From NCBI GenBank assembly GCA_029551925.1, contig JAKPEO010000027.1, forward strand, positions 1-19,147: 19,147 nucleotides of DNA, given 5' to 3'. Under the pieces are notes generated by a model. It was given only the letters and a program-made list of their open reading frames with translations. It did no database searches and was not told the origin of the DNA. The position numbers and the translations under genes were made by a program. Every line of letters begins with the position of its first letter. Within the stretch, counting starts at the first letter, position 1. Of this stretch, positions 6,357 to 17,500 are shown one piece after another. The DNA is from a bacterium (GTDB lineage: Bacteria; JAGOBX01).

Positions 6357-8648
6357 ATGAAAAAAATTTATATTTTTATTTCATTTTTAATTTTAATTTT
6401 TCAAGCGCTGAATATTTCTGCGCAAACAAAATTAGATATAAATAACGCCACATTAAAAGAAATTCAAGCGCTCAAAATATTTACAACCAAACAAAGCGAA
6501 GAAATTTACAATTTTATTTTAGAAAAAGGCGGTCTGCAAAATATTTATGAATTATCGGCAATACCAAATATTGACGCTAAATTAATAAACGAACTAAAAG
6601 ATAAAATTACAATATATCCTAAAAAAACTGATGCCGCTGAATATTCTTATAATGTTATGCAAACAATCAAAAATTTGATAGACGAAGAAAATTTGCCAAT
6701 AAATATAGTAGATTATTTAGAAGATTTAGCGGTAAATCCGCTGAATATTAATAAAGCGGATTTTAACGATTTAGCGATGATCCCGAATTTACCGCCTCAG
6801 GATATAGCTGCTGTTTTACGACATATCAAAAAAAATGGCGAAATAAAATCAATGCGGCAATTATCAGGTGCGCGCGATTTATCGAGTTTTGGTTATCGCA
6901 CACTAAAAAATTATATAACATTCAGCGACCAAATACGCGCTGAATATACTAAACCGTCATTTATTTACAAGCAAAAATTTTTGATTGATACAGTTGACGA
7001 ACCGAGTTATAGATTAATGCATAGATTACGAATTAATTATAAAAATTATCAATTTGGTATATTAAACGAAAAAGATAGATCTGAACGATTAGACGACAGT
7101 TTATTAAAATACTCAATAGAATTAAAAAATATTTTTAATTTAGACAAAATCATATTAGGTCATTTCAAAATCAGTCAAGGCTGGGGATTAGCGTTAGATA
7201 CAACTGACGGTATGGAAACAGAATACAAAGAAGACTCGCTGTTCTCTACGCGACAATTGCGCAGAATAAACGGGCTATTTTCAGATTTAACTACCACGGA
7301 ATTATTTAGTTTTCACGGATTAGCATTACAAAAAAAATATAATAATTTTACAATTTACACTTATTATTCATCGGACAAAAAAGATGGAATATTAAACGCT
7401 GATGGCTCTGTAAATTATTATTATTATTCAAACACTCGCGATAAAAATTATTATAATAATTTCCGCGAAGATGTAGTCGGCGGATATTTAAAATATCAAT
7501 TGCCTATCGACGGTTTAGAAGGCTCGCATATAGCGATTGGCGGTTATAGAATGGAATACGACAAAGAATTCAGACCAGATACAATCACATTATTTCCGAA
7601 TAACACAATGGTGCCGGACCCTGATTATTTAAAATTATTTCGCGGCAAGACGCGTATCATACAAAATGCTGATTTTCAACTAATCTGGCGGCGGTTTGGA
7701 TTATTCGGCGAAATAGCGCATTTAGCGCGCGGCGGGTCCGCACATAATTTAGGCGGACGTTATGATTCTAACAATGGCAATTATTTAATTTTATGGCGTA
7801 ATTATAATACTTCATACGACAATCCTTATGCCCGCGGATTCGGCGAAGGATACGGCAGATTCGACGCTACAATTTTAAGTTATGATTACAAATACCGAAT
7901 GATAGATCTAAACGGCGATAATATAACAGATTATTATAATTTATCAAATTCACAGACAATGAAATCAGAATGCGGGTATTATTTACAAGCGCAGCAAATA
8001 AGATTCAGCAGATTTTTTAGAATTACTCAAATGTATTATGACAACTGGGATTATTATAGATATGTATCATCAACAAATTCAGCGCCGCGCGTAAATAATG
8101 ACAGAATGCAGGGCGAAATCGAGATACAGCCGTTTCTAAATTTTGCTTTTAGATTAAAACATAAATTACAGCGTAAAAACAAAAATCACGAGACAAAATC
8201 AACAACAAATGAATCAACAATTAGATTTATAAATAGATTAACAGAAGTATCTGACTTAAATATCGAATATAAATACGCAAAAAATGAAAATATAACGGGC
8301 GGCAAGACAGACGGCAATTTATACAGTGTTGATTTTGATTATAAATTCAGCAGTAAATTTTCAATGAAAACAGGTATCGGATTATGGAAAACCGACGGTA
8401 TGTCTATGTGGAATATAGATGACGATAAAATAGATTTTATGGATGGTAATGGTTTTAAATATTATCTTGCTATGACAAATTATTTATCTGACAATCTCCA
8501 ACTAAAATTTTTCTTTAAACAAAAATTTACTGATAACGAACTATCAACAAGATACACATATAAATACATTGACGGCGGACAGATACGAATATTAGATTAT
8601 GCAGACAATAATACAATTATTAAAACATATATAAACTGGCGTTTTTAA
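6357..8648 (+). CDS. HHH-domain outer-membrane barrel protein
   Basis: The 763-residue protein has a signal peptide likely cut at Ala22/Gln23. Two ComEA-like helix-hairpin-helix regions follow: residues about 24-86 (LDINNATLKEI start) and about 127-188 (LNINKADFNDL start). Residues about 195-763 are rich in alternating aromatic strands and end in INWRF, a C-terminal Phe typical of barrel insertion signals. The layout matches a family of about 700-residue proteins in Bacteroidota relatives annotated only as helix-hairpin-helix proteins. HHH motifs bind DNA backbone without sequence preference, so DNA binding on the periplasmic side of a barrel is plausible but unproven. The gene follows the PorV-like gene by 14 bp with an AGGGA-type SD, so both are co-transcribed. 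Family call firm, function inferred. Confidence 0.8.
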   Translation: MKKIYIFISFLILIFQALNISAQTKLDINNATLKEIQALKIFTTKQSEEIYNFILEKGGLQNIYELSAIPNIDAKLINELKDKITIYPKKTDAAEYSYNVMQTIKNLIDEENLPINIVDYLEDLAVNPLNINKADFNDLAMIPNLPPQDIAAVLRHIKKNGEIKSMRQLSGARDLSSFGYRTLKNYITFSDQIRAEYTKPSFIYKQKFLIDTVDEPSYRLMHRLRINYKNYQFGILNEKDRSERLDDSLLKYSIELKNIFNLDKIILGHFKISQGWGLALDTTDGMETEYKEDSLFSTRQLRRINGLFSDLTTTELFSFHGLALQKKYNNFTIYTYYSSDKKDGILNADGSVNYYYYSNTRDKNYYNNFREDVVGGYLKYQLPIDGLEGSHIAIGGYRMEYDKEFRPDTITLFPNNTMVPDPDYLKLFRGKTRIIQNADFQLIWRRFGLFGEIAHLARGGSAHNLGGRYDSNNGNYLILWRNYNTSYDNPYARGFGEGYGRFDATILSYDYKYRMIDLNGDNITDYYNLSNSQTMKSECGYYLQAQQIRFSRFFRITQMYYDNWDYYRYVSSTNSAPRVNNDRMQGEIEIQPFLNFAFRLKHKLQRKNKNHETKSTTNESTIRFINRLTEVSDLNIEYKYAKNENITGGKTDGNLYSVDFDYKFSSKFSMKTGIGLWKTDGMSMWNIDDDKIDFMDGNGFKYYLAMTNYLSDNLQLKFFFKQKFTDNELSTRYTYKYIDGGQIRILDYADNNTIIKTYINWRF

Positions 8649-8674
8649 AAAGTTAACAAGGGCGGTCAAAAACA

Positions 8675-9886
8675 ATGAAAAAAAATATTTTAATAGTTTT
8701 AATTTTGACTTTTGCAGTAACGCAAATATTGCACGCAAAATCATTTAAAAATTTCTATTACGGCGAACGCGTGAATATGAATAAAAATCTAAATAATGGA
8801 ATAATGCAATCTATCTATATTTTAGAAAATCATAATTTTATAAGTATCGGCTTTGATTATTCGTTAACTAACGAAGAACGCAGCCGCGATTTTTACAATA
8901 ATTACAATGATTGGTCTGGTAGAAATGTCTATGCCTCTCAAAAAAACAATTATTTTTCGCTAAATCATATTTTAGCGCAATATAACAAATTTGGTGTAAG
9001 TTATGAAAAAGAACAGGATTGCGATTATTCCTTTACAGAAAAAATATTTGATTTAAATAATAATCTATTAAAAACTAACGCCAGACAAAGCGACGGCGAC
9101 ATATATTCATTAAATTTATTCTATACCTTCACATTTAATTTATCTACAAAATACAATTTTAAAATTCAACCGTTGGTATCATACAAAAAATTTGAAAATA
9201 AAATTTTAATGTTTGAAGATTTTCAATCTGCGAGTTTTGACGATTATAAATTATGCGGATATTTTGACGGCGACGGGATATCATCAAAATGTTCAATTAA
9301 TTTTGAAAGCCAAAACAAAAAAAATAAATACATATTATCATATCAATTTCCTACGCGATTCAGCGGCGACTATTATATTTCTGACAATACTACCGGCAAT
9401 TCAGTTAGCATTTCTACAAAAAAAATAACAATGCCTGCGGAATTAGGAATCACAGCAATTTTAATAATGCCATCAGAACATTTTACAAAATTAATATTCA
9501 ATATCATTTATACAAATTGGCAAAATTTAAAAGATAATGAAGGGTTTCAAATATCGAGCGCGCCACAAAATTTAAAAAATACTATTAGCGCAGCGGCGGG
9601 ATTAACATTTAAAACATCCAATAAACTCACTAATAATCTGACATTATTTTACGAACCGTCATATTATAAGACCTCAGACAAAAAAATTGGATTAAATATT
9701 GGAACAAATATCAAAGCGTCCGCTAAACTAAATATATTTTCAAATATTACAATAGCGCAATTTAAATACATTGAAGATTATCCGTTTACATTACAAGCGG
9801 ATGGTACACGCTCGCAAATTTACGGCAATGATTATTCAAATAATAAAGATATTAAATTTTCAATAGGAATGGATTATAAATTATGA
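8675..9886 (+). CDS. unrecognised secreted barrel-like protein
   Basis: I do not recognise a named family. The 403-residue product has a clear signal peptide (MKKNILIVLILTFAV, cleavage near the HAK at 20-22). The rest is Asn/Tyr/Phe/Lys-rich with many short alternating strands (for example YSLNLFYTFTFNL, about 146-158) and ends in FSIGMDYKL, all consistent with an outer-membrane beta-barrel. No catalytic motif is visible, and there are only a few scattered Cys. The start is supported by AAGGGCGGT at 8658-8666. Its stop overlaps the ATG of the 5'-nucleotidase gene (ATGA), so the two are translationally coupled and perhaps work together, for instance as an outer-membrane route for nucleotides. 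That role is a guess from context. Confidence 0.65.
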   Translation: MKKNILIVLILTFAVTQILHAKSFKNFYYGERVNMNKNLNNGIMQSIYILENHNFISIGFDYSLTNEERSRDFYNNYNDWSGRNVYASQKNNYFSLNHILAQYNKFGVSYEKEQDCDYSFTEKIFDLNNNLLKTNARQSDGDIYSLNLFYTFTFNLSTKYNFKIQPLVSYKKFENKILMFEDFQSASFDDYKLCGYFDGDGISSKCSINFESQNKKNKYILSYQFPTRFSGDYYISDNTTGNSVSISTKKITMPAELGITAILIMPSEHFTKLIFNIIYTNWQNLKDNEGFQISSAPQNLKNTISAAAGLTFKTSNKLTNNLTLFYEPSYYKTSDKKIGLNIGTNIKASAKLNIFSNITIAQFKYIEDYPFTLQADGTRSQIYGNDYSNNKDIKFSIGMDYKL

Positions 9887-11418
9887 AAACGCTAAAAATT
9901 ATTAAAAAATTATTTTTATTAATTTTCATTTTATTTTTTATTGTTCAAAATGCAAATGCCGCTAATCGGTCATTATCGCTTGCGCTGCTATATACTAATG
10001 ATATACACGGAGCAATTGACGCATCATTTGCATATTATCTAAATCCTGAATTTCCGCCAAAAACCGGCAATTTAGCATCAATCAAAACAATATTAAATAA
10101 TTACAAAACATTAATCGGCTCAGACACTTATTTATTATTAGACGCCGGCGATTTTTTTCAAGGCACGCCGTTAAGCAATCTTTCAAAGGGCGAGGCAGTA
10201 ATTGATATTTTTAATGAACTCGGTTATACAGCGGTATGTCCGGGCAACCACGATTTTGATATGGGCTTTGATAATCTCAAAAATTTAGCAAAAATATTAA
10301 AAGCGAATTTGCTATGCTGCAATATTTTTGAAGAAGCGGCAAATACAATACCGGAAATATTCAAGCCGTATATAATTCAGCAAATTGAAAATCTAAAAAT
10401 CGGAATTATCGGAGTAATAACAGACGATATGCCGCGTTTATCATCAGGTCAAAATATCAAGGGCTTAAAATTTATTAATTCTGCGCAGGCTGTTTCTAAA
10501 TATGTTGATATTCTAAAAATAATAGAAAAATGCGATATAATTATTGTTCTATCGCATTTGGGTTTTGAAGAAGATAAAATTTTAGCGAGTAAAGTAAAAG
10601 GAATAGATATAATCATCGGCGGACACAGTCATACTGGCGTGCGCAAAATATACAATGATCCTGAAAATCATACATTAATAACACAAGCATTTAGCAAAGG
10701 CGGCACATTAGGCAATCTAACATTGATAATTGATTTGGACGCTAAAAAAATTTTAAATTTCAAACATGAACTAATATCATTATTCAGCGACCAATTTCCG
10801 CCAGATAAGAAAATATTGGAGCGCATAAAATACTGGAAAGACAAATACGAAAAGGGTTTTGATGATGTAATCGGCTATACAAAATACAATTTACAGAAAA
10901 GCAGTTTAGAATCAAACTTAGGAAATTTAATCTGCGATGCGTTAATGCATCGTTACGGCGTAGATGTTGCATTCCAAAATTCCGGCGGTATCCGCGCAGA
11001 AATCAAAAAAGGCAATATAACTCTTCGCGATATTTTTAATGTATTGCCGTTTGATAATGAAGTAATGCTTTTAAAAATGACTGGCGCAGAATTAGCAGAA
11101 GCATTAGAAGTAAGTGTATTAGGCACGCACGGTATTTTACAAGTTGGCGGAGTAGAGATGGTATTCAATCCCAATGCGCCGCGCTATAAAAAAGTGAAAA
11201 GTGCAAAAGTCAAAGGTCAGCCGATTGATAAAGATAAAATATATACGGTAGCGACAAATTCGTATTTAATAGAATCAGAAGGCGCAACCTATGCGGTATT
11301 CAAAGGTGCGCAATATATAGAAAATACTCACGATGTGCTGCGCGATGTGGTCATTGATTACATTCGCCAGAAAAAAAATATAGAAGTTGAAATCGAAGGC
11401 AGAATAAAAACTGAATAA
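9883..11418 (+). CDS. secreted 5'-nucleotidase / UshA-type phosphoesterase
   Basis: The 511-residue protein has a signal peptide ending in NANA (cut near residue 26). A metallophosphoesterase domain follows, with all metal motifs: TNDIHG at 38-43, GDFFQGTP, GNHDFD at 121-126, LSHLG and GGHSH at 246-250. The 5'-nucleotidase C-terminal domain then carries NSGGIR at 366-371, which contributes to substrate binding, and the FNVLPFDNE block. The family hydrolyses 5'-nucleotides, UDP-sugars or related phosphate esters to nucleosides and phosphate in the periplasm or at the surface, using two metal ions. All expected residues are present and the length is normal. The start codon overlaps the stop of the preceding barrel-like gene. 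In this setting it would convert nuclease products into importable nucleosides. Exact substrate range is not readable from sequence. Confidence 0.92.
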   Translation: MKTLKIIKKLFLLIFILFFIVQNANAANRSLSLALLYTNDIHGAIDASFAYYLNPEFPPKTGNLASIKTILNNYKTLIGSDTYLLLDAGDFFQGTPLSNLSKGEAVIDIFNELGYTAVCPGNHDFDMGFDNLKNLAKILKANLLCCNIFEEAANTIPEIFKPYIIQQIENLKIGIIGVITDDMPRLSSGQNIKGLKFINSAQAVSKYVDILKIIEKCDIIIVLSHLGFEEDKILASKVKGIDIIIGGHSHTGVRKIYNDPENHTLITQAFSKGGTLGNLTLIIDLDAKKILNFKHELISLFSDQFPPDKKILERIKYWKDKYEKGFDDVIGYTKYNLQKSSLESNLGNLICDALMHRYGVDVAFQNSGGIRAEIKKGNITLRDIFNVLPFDNEVMLLKMTGAELAEALEVSVLGTHGILQVGGVEMVFNPNAPRYKKVKSAKVKGQPIDKDKIYTVATNSYLIESEGATYAVFKGAQYIENTHDVLRDVVIDYIRQKKNIEVEIEGRIKTE

Positions 11419-11444
11419 AAATATTTTAATAGAAAAACAAAAAA

Positions 11445-11472
11445 TAATGTCAACTAAAAAATATTGACATTA
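11445..11472. promoter_or_regulatory. 9-bp perfect inverted repeat upstream of giant gene
   Basis: TAATGTCAA at 11445-11453 is mirrored by TTGACATTA at 11464-11472 around a 10-nt AT loop. It lies between the 5'-nucleotidase stop and the SD of the giant gene. It could be an operator; a TTGACA falls in the right arm, but no good -10 follows at 15-19 bp. It is too AT-rich for a strong terminator stem. Confidence 0.45.
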
Positions 11473-11489
11473 CAAATAAATAAAAAATT

Positions 11490-11495
11490 GAGGAG
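11490..11495 (+). promoter_or_regulatory. ribosome binding site of the giant exonuclease-like gene
   Basis: GAGGAG lies 9 nt before the ATG at 11505, which opens a clean signal peptide, fixing this start. Confidence 0.7.
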
Positions 11496-11504
11496 ATATA
11501 AAAA

Positions 11505-14500
11505 ATGTTAAAAAAATCTCTATTTGTAATTTTAATTATAATTTTATTTGGAATTAATAATATTTTTGCTGAGGTTTGGCAATATGATTTTGGCGATGGC
11601 TCCGATAGTGCGCTAACATCTGGCGCCAGCACTACCTTTTTACCTGTTCCGCCATCAGGCACAACGCGCGGACGCATTGGAACAGGCGGCGGCGGGCTAT
11701 ATTTAACAAATCCGGGAACAGATTTAGGCGACGGAGTAGAAGCGCAATTAAATGCAGCAACTGGAACATCAACAAATAAATTCGGTATTTATGATTGGGC
11801 TGATACTACGCAAATAGGATATTTAAAATTTAAAATCAGGACAACATCAACAGGAAACGGCAATCTTGCAATTGCTGTTGGTAAAAATACAATTATAACA
11901 GACAACAATGGTTATACTTCTCAATATAATAATTCATTAACGGTATTTTGGATAACATATACCTCTGGTAATATATCTGCTGTTACCAGAAGAAGCAGTG
12001 GTTCTAATCAATCTATAACAAATCACGAATTTAGCAAAGATACAAATCAAAATGTTGAAATTTATTTTAATAACAGCAATACGCAAGTTTCTTATAAAAG
12101 AAATAATACAACTTATAATCTTAATGCTCAAACTTGGGATTTATGGATAGATGATAATAAGAAATCAACAGATGGCGGCTGGCCAAAAGCCGGGACATTA
12201 GCAAATACTGAAAAAATATCCGGTTTTGCATTTTTTGCTGAAAGCAGCACAGGTAATGCAGCGTGGCTGTATATTGACGATATTGAATATTCCAACGAAC
12301 TGCCGACAGACGCGCCAGCTCAGCCCAACAAACCTAATATAACTTTTCCAGTCGCAACAGACACCAGTCACGATACAAACAGCGCGATAATTATAGTATC
12401 AGGCACAGCGACAGCAGGTGATACAATACATTTATATATAGGACCCGAAGAAAAATCCACGATTACAAATATAACAAGCACTAATTGGTCATTTACAATA
12501 GGAATTGACACAGGACTAAAAATCAATGACACAACAATAATAAAAATAGCAGCTTCAAATAATACCGGTATATATTCTGATACTGCGCAAATAACTATAT
12601 TTGTCGATACTGCCGCGCCAGTAATGATAGGCAGTCAATTAGTAACTGGCAATACTGAATTTTTAGAATTACGACCAACTATACAGTTTGCTCAATTTAT
12701 CGATTCATCGACAATCACACATTATGAAATTTATTATGACACTGGCACAAATTTTTCAAATTATCAATACAGCGTAAGTTCGACAAATTCATTTACTCCG
12801 TCGGCAGATTTAACTTATGACACTTGGTATTTTCGCGTATCCGCTGTTGATAAATTTAATCAAAAAAGCGATTCTGCCGCATTTATCGCCGAAATACTAA
12901 TCACTCCTCCAGCTGCCACTAAACCGACAATACTCAAACCTACTATAAGACCAAATTTTGTTTTGCTATTTCCTGCAGTCAAAATACAGGGCTATGCAGA
13001 TGCCGGCGATACAATTTTATTATATTCTAATGACATCTTAATTTCTTCAAAACCAGCGGCATCAGACACATTTTGGTCATTTATAATTGATACAAGCGCC
13101 GCGCTAATTATTAATGATACTGTTAGAATAAAAATTTATGCTATTAATACAGAAGGCAGAACATCATTACCAGCAGAATTAGACATTTTTGTTTATCAGC
13201 CACTGACTCGCACTGAAAATTTCAGTAATTTGCCGTCTTCTTCTTCTTCAAGTTATCTTTCGCGTACTTGGAACGGCGTTGGTGGACAGTGGACAGCGGA
13301 AGGTGCGCGCACTGACCAAACATTAAATGGCAAAGCAATATGCTTTGGCAATTCCGGCACACGTAAAGTCACATCTCCGCAATTTAACGACGGTATCTCT
13401 TACTTATCATTTTTATACAGCCGCGCTTTTACTGCAACTACTGCCAGAACATTAGAAATATATATTAATAATGAATTAATAGATACAATAGCGGTCAGTC
13501 CCACATCTAACGATGTTCAAACTTATACCAAAAACTTAAATATTAACGGCGCGGTTAAAATCGAGATTCAATCAACAGGTCTATCGCAAGTAAAATTAGA
13601 CGATATTACTTGGAACGCAAATTACGACCCGCGTCCGGCAAAACCAATTATTACAGCGCCTATTTCTAATACTGATACTTATTATACAAATTCTAATAAC
13701 TTTATTTTAACAGGCGCTGCGCAAACCAATTATAAAATATATTTATATCAAAACAGCGAATATATTTCAAATACAGTTGCAGATAATAATACATTTCAAT
13801 TTAATATTACTGGCATTCCAGACGCTCCGCCATCAAAAATCGAATTAATTTTAGAAAATGAATACAACGAAGAATCGGATACAACAATATTAAATATAAT
13901 CATTGATAAAATTCCTCCTGTATTAACAGCTGATAGATTACTAACAAAAACAAAATACAATAGCCAGCAACCGATGATAACTTTTAATACATTTACTGAT
14001 AATAATACAATTGCTTATTATAAAATTTATCTTGATACAAATATAAATTTCACAAATTATATCTATGAAACAGCGCCTACTACTACTTATATTCCGACAA
14101 TGAATTTAACTTATGACACTTGGTATATAAAAATTCGCGCTGTTGATATTGCAGGTAATGAAAGCACAGATTATACTGATACTTTTATTACAAAAGAAAC
14201 CGTTTTACAGCCAATTGCAGATATAAAAAATGTAGATAACAACGGCATACCGCTTTATTTAGGCGATGAAGTCATAGTTGAAGGTATTGTCACATTAGGG
14301 ACAAATAGAATCAGCCGCGCTAATAATCAAGTATTCATACAAGACCACAGCGCCGCTGGAATATGTTTATTCAAAGCAAATGACACAAGTTATGTATTTA
14401 CCGAAGGCGATTCAGTCAGGGTGCGCGGGATTGTGGGCAATTATAACGGCTTAACTACAATCGAATTTACACAAGTTGAATTATTAGCGATTAATCAATC

Positions 14501-17500
14501 ATTGCCAGAGCCATTAGACATCACGACAAATCAATTAGCTACTACTGGCGAAATTTTTGAAGGTAAAAGAATAAAAATAACAAACGCTAAAATTACAAGC
14601 GGTTCTTTCCCGAGCAGCGGAATAAATGCAAATTTAACGATCAATGACGGCACTGGCAACGCTGCTTGGCGCATTGAAGGAGTATCGGATATATCTGGCA
14701 AATTAACGCCGGGCTGCAGTATTACGGTTGTCGGTATTGTCAGTCAATATGTCACATCTTCTCCTTTTACTTCTGGTCATCAATTAGTTCTGCGCAGTTA
14801 TGATGATATAGTTTTTGAAACAAATGTATTACCGCAATATTATAATTCTGCTTTAAGTAAACGCGGCGAAGAATTATTAAGATCATTAAACCAGATTATT
14901 AGAGGACATAAAAAAATAAGTTATGACAGTTTATGGCGCGCATATTATTTTACTGATGTTCGCGCTGAAAATAAAGTATGGGACATTTATTCCGATTACG
15001 GATTTGGAGAAGGCGGCGCTTATAATTATACGCTCGGTATTGACCAAGACACAGGTCAGCCAGCGCCTGGCGAAGGATATTCATATAATCGCGAACACAC
15101 ATTCTCACAAAATTGGTTTAATAATCTTGACAATATTGATATATACTCTGATATATTTCATATCTATCCAACAGACAAATATGTTAATAATAAACGCGGA
15201 CATCTGCCAATGGGGAAAGTTGATAATGCTACAGAAACATTTACTAACGGCTCAAAAATAGGACCGAATGTATATCCGGGTTATGACGGCTCTGTATTTG
15301 AAATAATCGATGCTTATAAAGGCGATATAGCGCGCACTTATTTTTATATAGTTGCAAGATATTTAGGCGAAGATACTGGGTGGAACAACACCCCGATGTT
15401 TGACGGCTCAAAAATCAAAGATTGGGCAAAAAAATTATTAATCGAATGGCATACATTAGACTCGGTTAGCGAAAAAGAAATAAATCGCAATAACGAAATA
15501 TATAAAATACAAGGCAATCGCAATCCTTTTATTGATTATCCGGATTTTGTTTACGCAATTTGGGGCTACGGTTATGACACTGCCGCGCATAATGTAAATA
15601 ATGAAACCACCATAATTGCCGATAGTTTTCAAATGATAATACCTGCGAATATAGTAACAGACACTAATTATCTAAATCTAAAAATTATGGATTTTTATAA
15701 TTTTCCAAATTCACCGGAAAATCATTTTCAATTAACTGATAAATTATACAGCGTAACTTTTGAAAATTATGATACAAAATTACTATCAAAAAATGTTGAA
15801 ATAAAAATTTATTATGATGAAAGTAAACTACCGTTCGCCGCTAATGAAAATGAAATAACTGTATTTTGGTATAATGCCGATAACGATAGTTATGTAAAAC
15901 TCGATACGCAATATTATTCGATAAATACAACTAATAATTTAGTTACAATAAATGTCAATTATGTTGGATTATTCGGCGTATTTATTAAAGAAAAAATTGT
16001 GCCAATTATAAATATTAAAACAGTAAATAACAGCGGTGTTGCGCTGCATCTAAATAAAAAAGTGACAGTTGAAGGAATTGCGACAGTATCAAGCGGCATA
16101 TATCACGCTACTCAAAATAAAGTATTTATTCAAGATACGACAGCTGCTGTGATGATATATCAATCTACGCAATCGACTAATATACCAGAAGGCGCAAAAG
16201 TTAGAGTAACAGGCACTATCAGTCAATATTACGGATTACTACAACTTGAAAATCCGCAAATTACTATTATTGATACTGGCAACGTTCAGCCTGAACCTAT
16301 TATTCTTACGCTTAGCGAACTTTCGGCAAATGGAGAATTATACGAAGGACAATTAGTAAAAATCGAACGAGTAAAAATAGTATCGGGTCAATTTCCTACG
16401 CAACCAAATTATTGGCAGAATCTAACAATAAACGATGGCACGGATAATTTCACTTTACGAATAGAAAGTACAAATCCGGATATCTGGGACAAACCTACTC
16501 CGACAAAAGAATTTAATGTTATCGGCATAGTAAATCAATATGACGGTTCTTCGCCTTATACTTCTGGCTATCAATTAATACCGCGCTATTATGCTGACTT
16601 TGAATTTACTTTATCGCAAGGAATTTATTCAATAACCACAGCGACAGAAACATCTATAACTATTGGCGGATATGAATTGTATATACCAGCTAATACGGTT
16701 TCCAAGCCGACATTTCAAATAAAAATCGAAAAGCTTTTCGCGCTGCCCGCAATGACGCAAGAACTAAAAATTGTAAATCCTGTTTATCATATAATAACTG
16801 ATTCTTCGATTGGTAATTTGAATGAAAATATTAGACAGATAATCGGTTATGATACTTCATTATTGCCATATGGCGCAGATGAAAATATTTTAAAGTTATA
16901 CAAATATGATATCAATTCTGATACTTTTATATTGATTGACAGTAATTTATATCAAATAAATACCGCGCAGAAAAAAATTATTATTTCATCAGATACATTT
17001 GAAATTTATGCGATTTTTGCTGAATATCCAATGACTAATATTAGAGAAATTCGCCAAATTGATAATAATGGTACGCCGCTATTAATAGGAAAATCTGTAA
17101 TGATTGAAGGAATAGTCACGCATATTACTGGCTCAAATAATAGAGAAGTATATATTCAACAAGATACTTCTGCCGCAATAGCGCTTGATTATTCAGAATT
17201 CAATTATGCGATCGGTGATAAAATACGAGTAACCGGCACAATCGGCGTATTTCGCGGATTAATGCAAATTCAAAATGCAACATTAAAATTGATTAGCAAT
17301 AATAATTCATTACCGGAACCAATAACATTGACAATTGATGAATTATTGAAAAATGCTGAATATTATGAAGGTATGCTAATAGCAGTAGAAAATTTGAAAA
17401 TAGTAAGCGGGTCATTCCCCACGATAAATTCATCAGCAAATGTATATGTTAATGACCGCACAACATCAAACGATTTGAATTTACGAATTGAATCATACAC

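Noticed and set aside
11464-11492. Promoter with TTGACA at 11464
   Set aside because: No acceptable -10 box at 15-19 bp; the hexamer is explained by the inverted repeat.
14923-15261. A 112-codon open frame in another phase inside the endonuclease domain
   Set aside because: It overlaps the conserved catalytic region of the giant gene, which is clearly the coding frame, and has no SD site or recognisable family.
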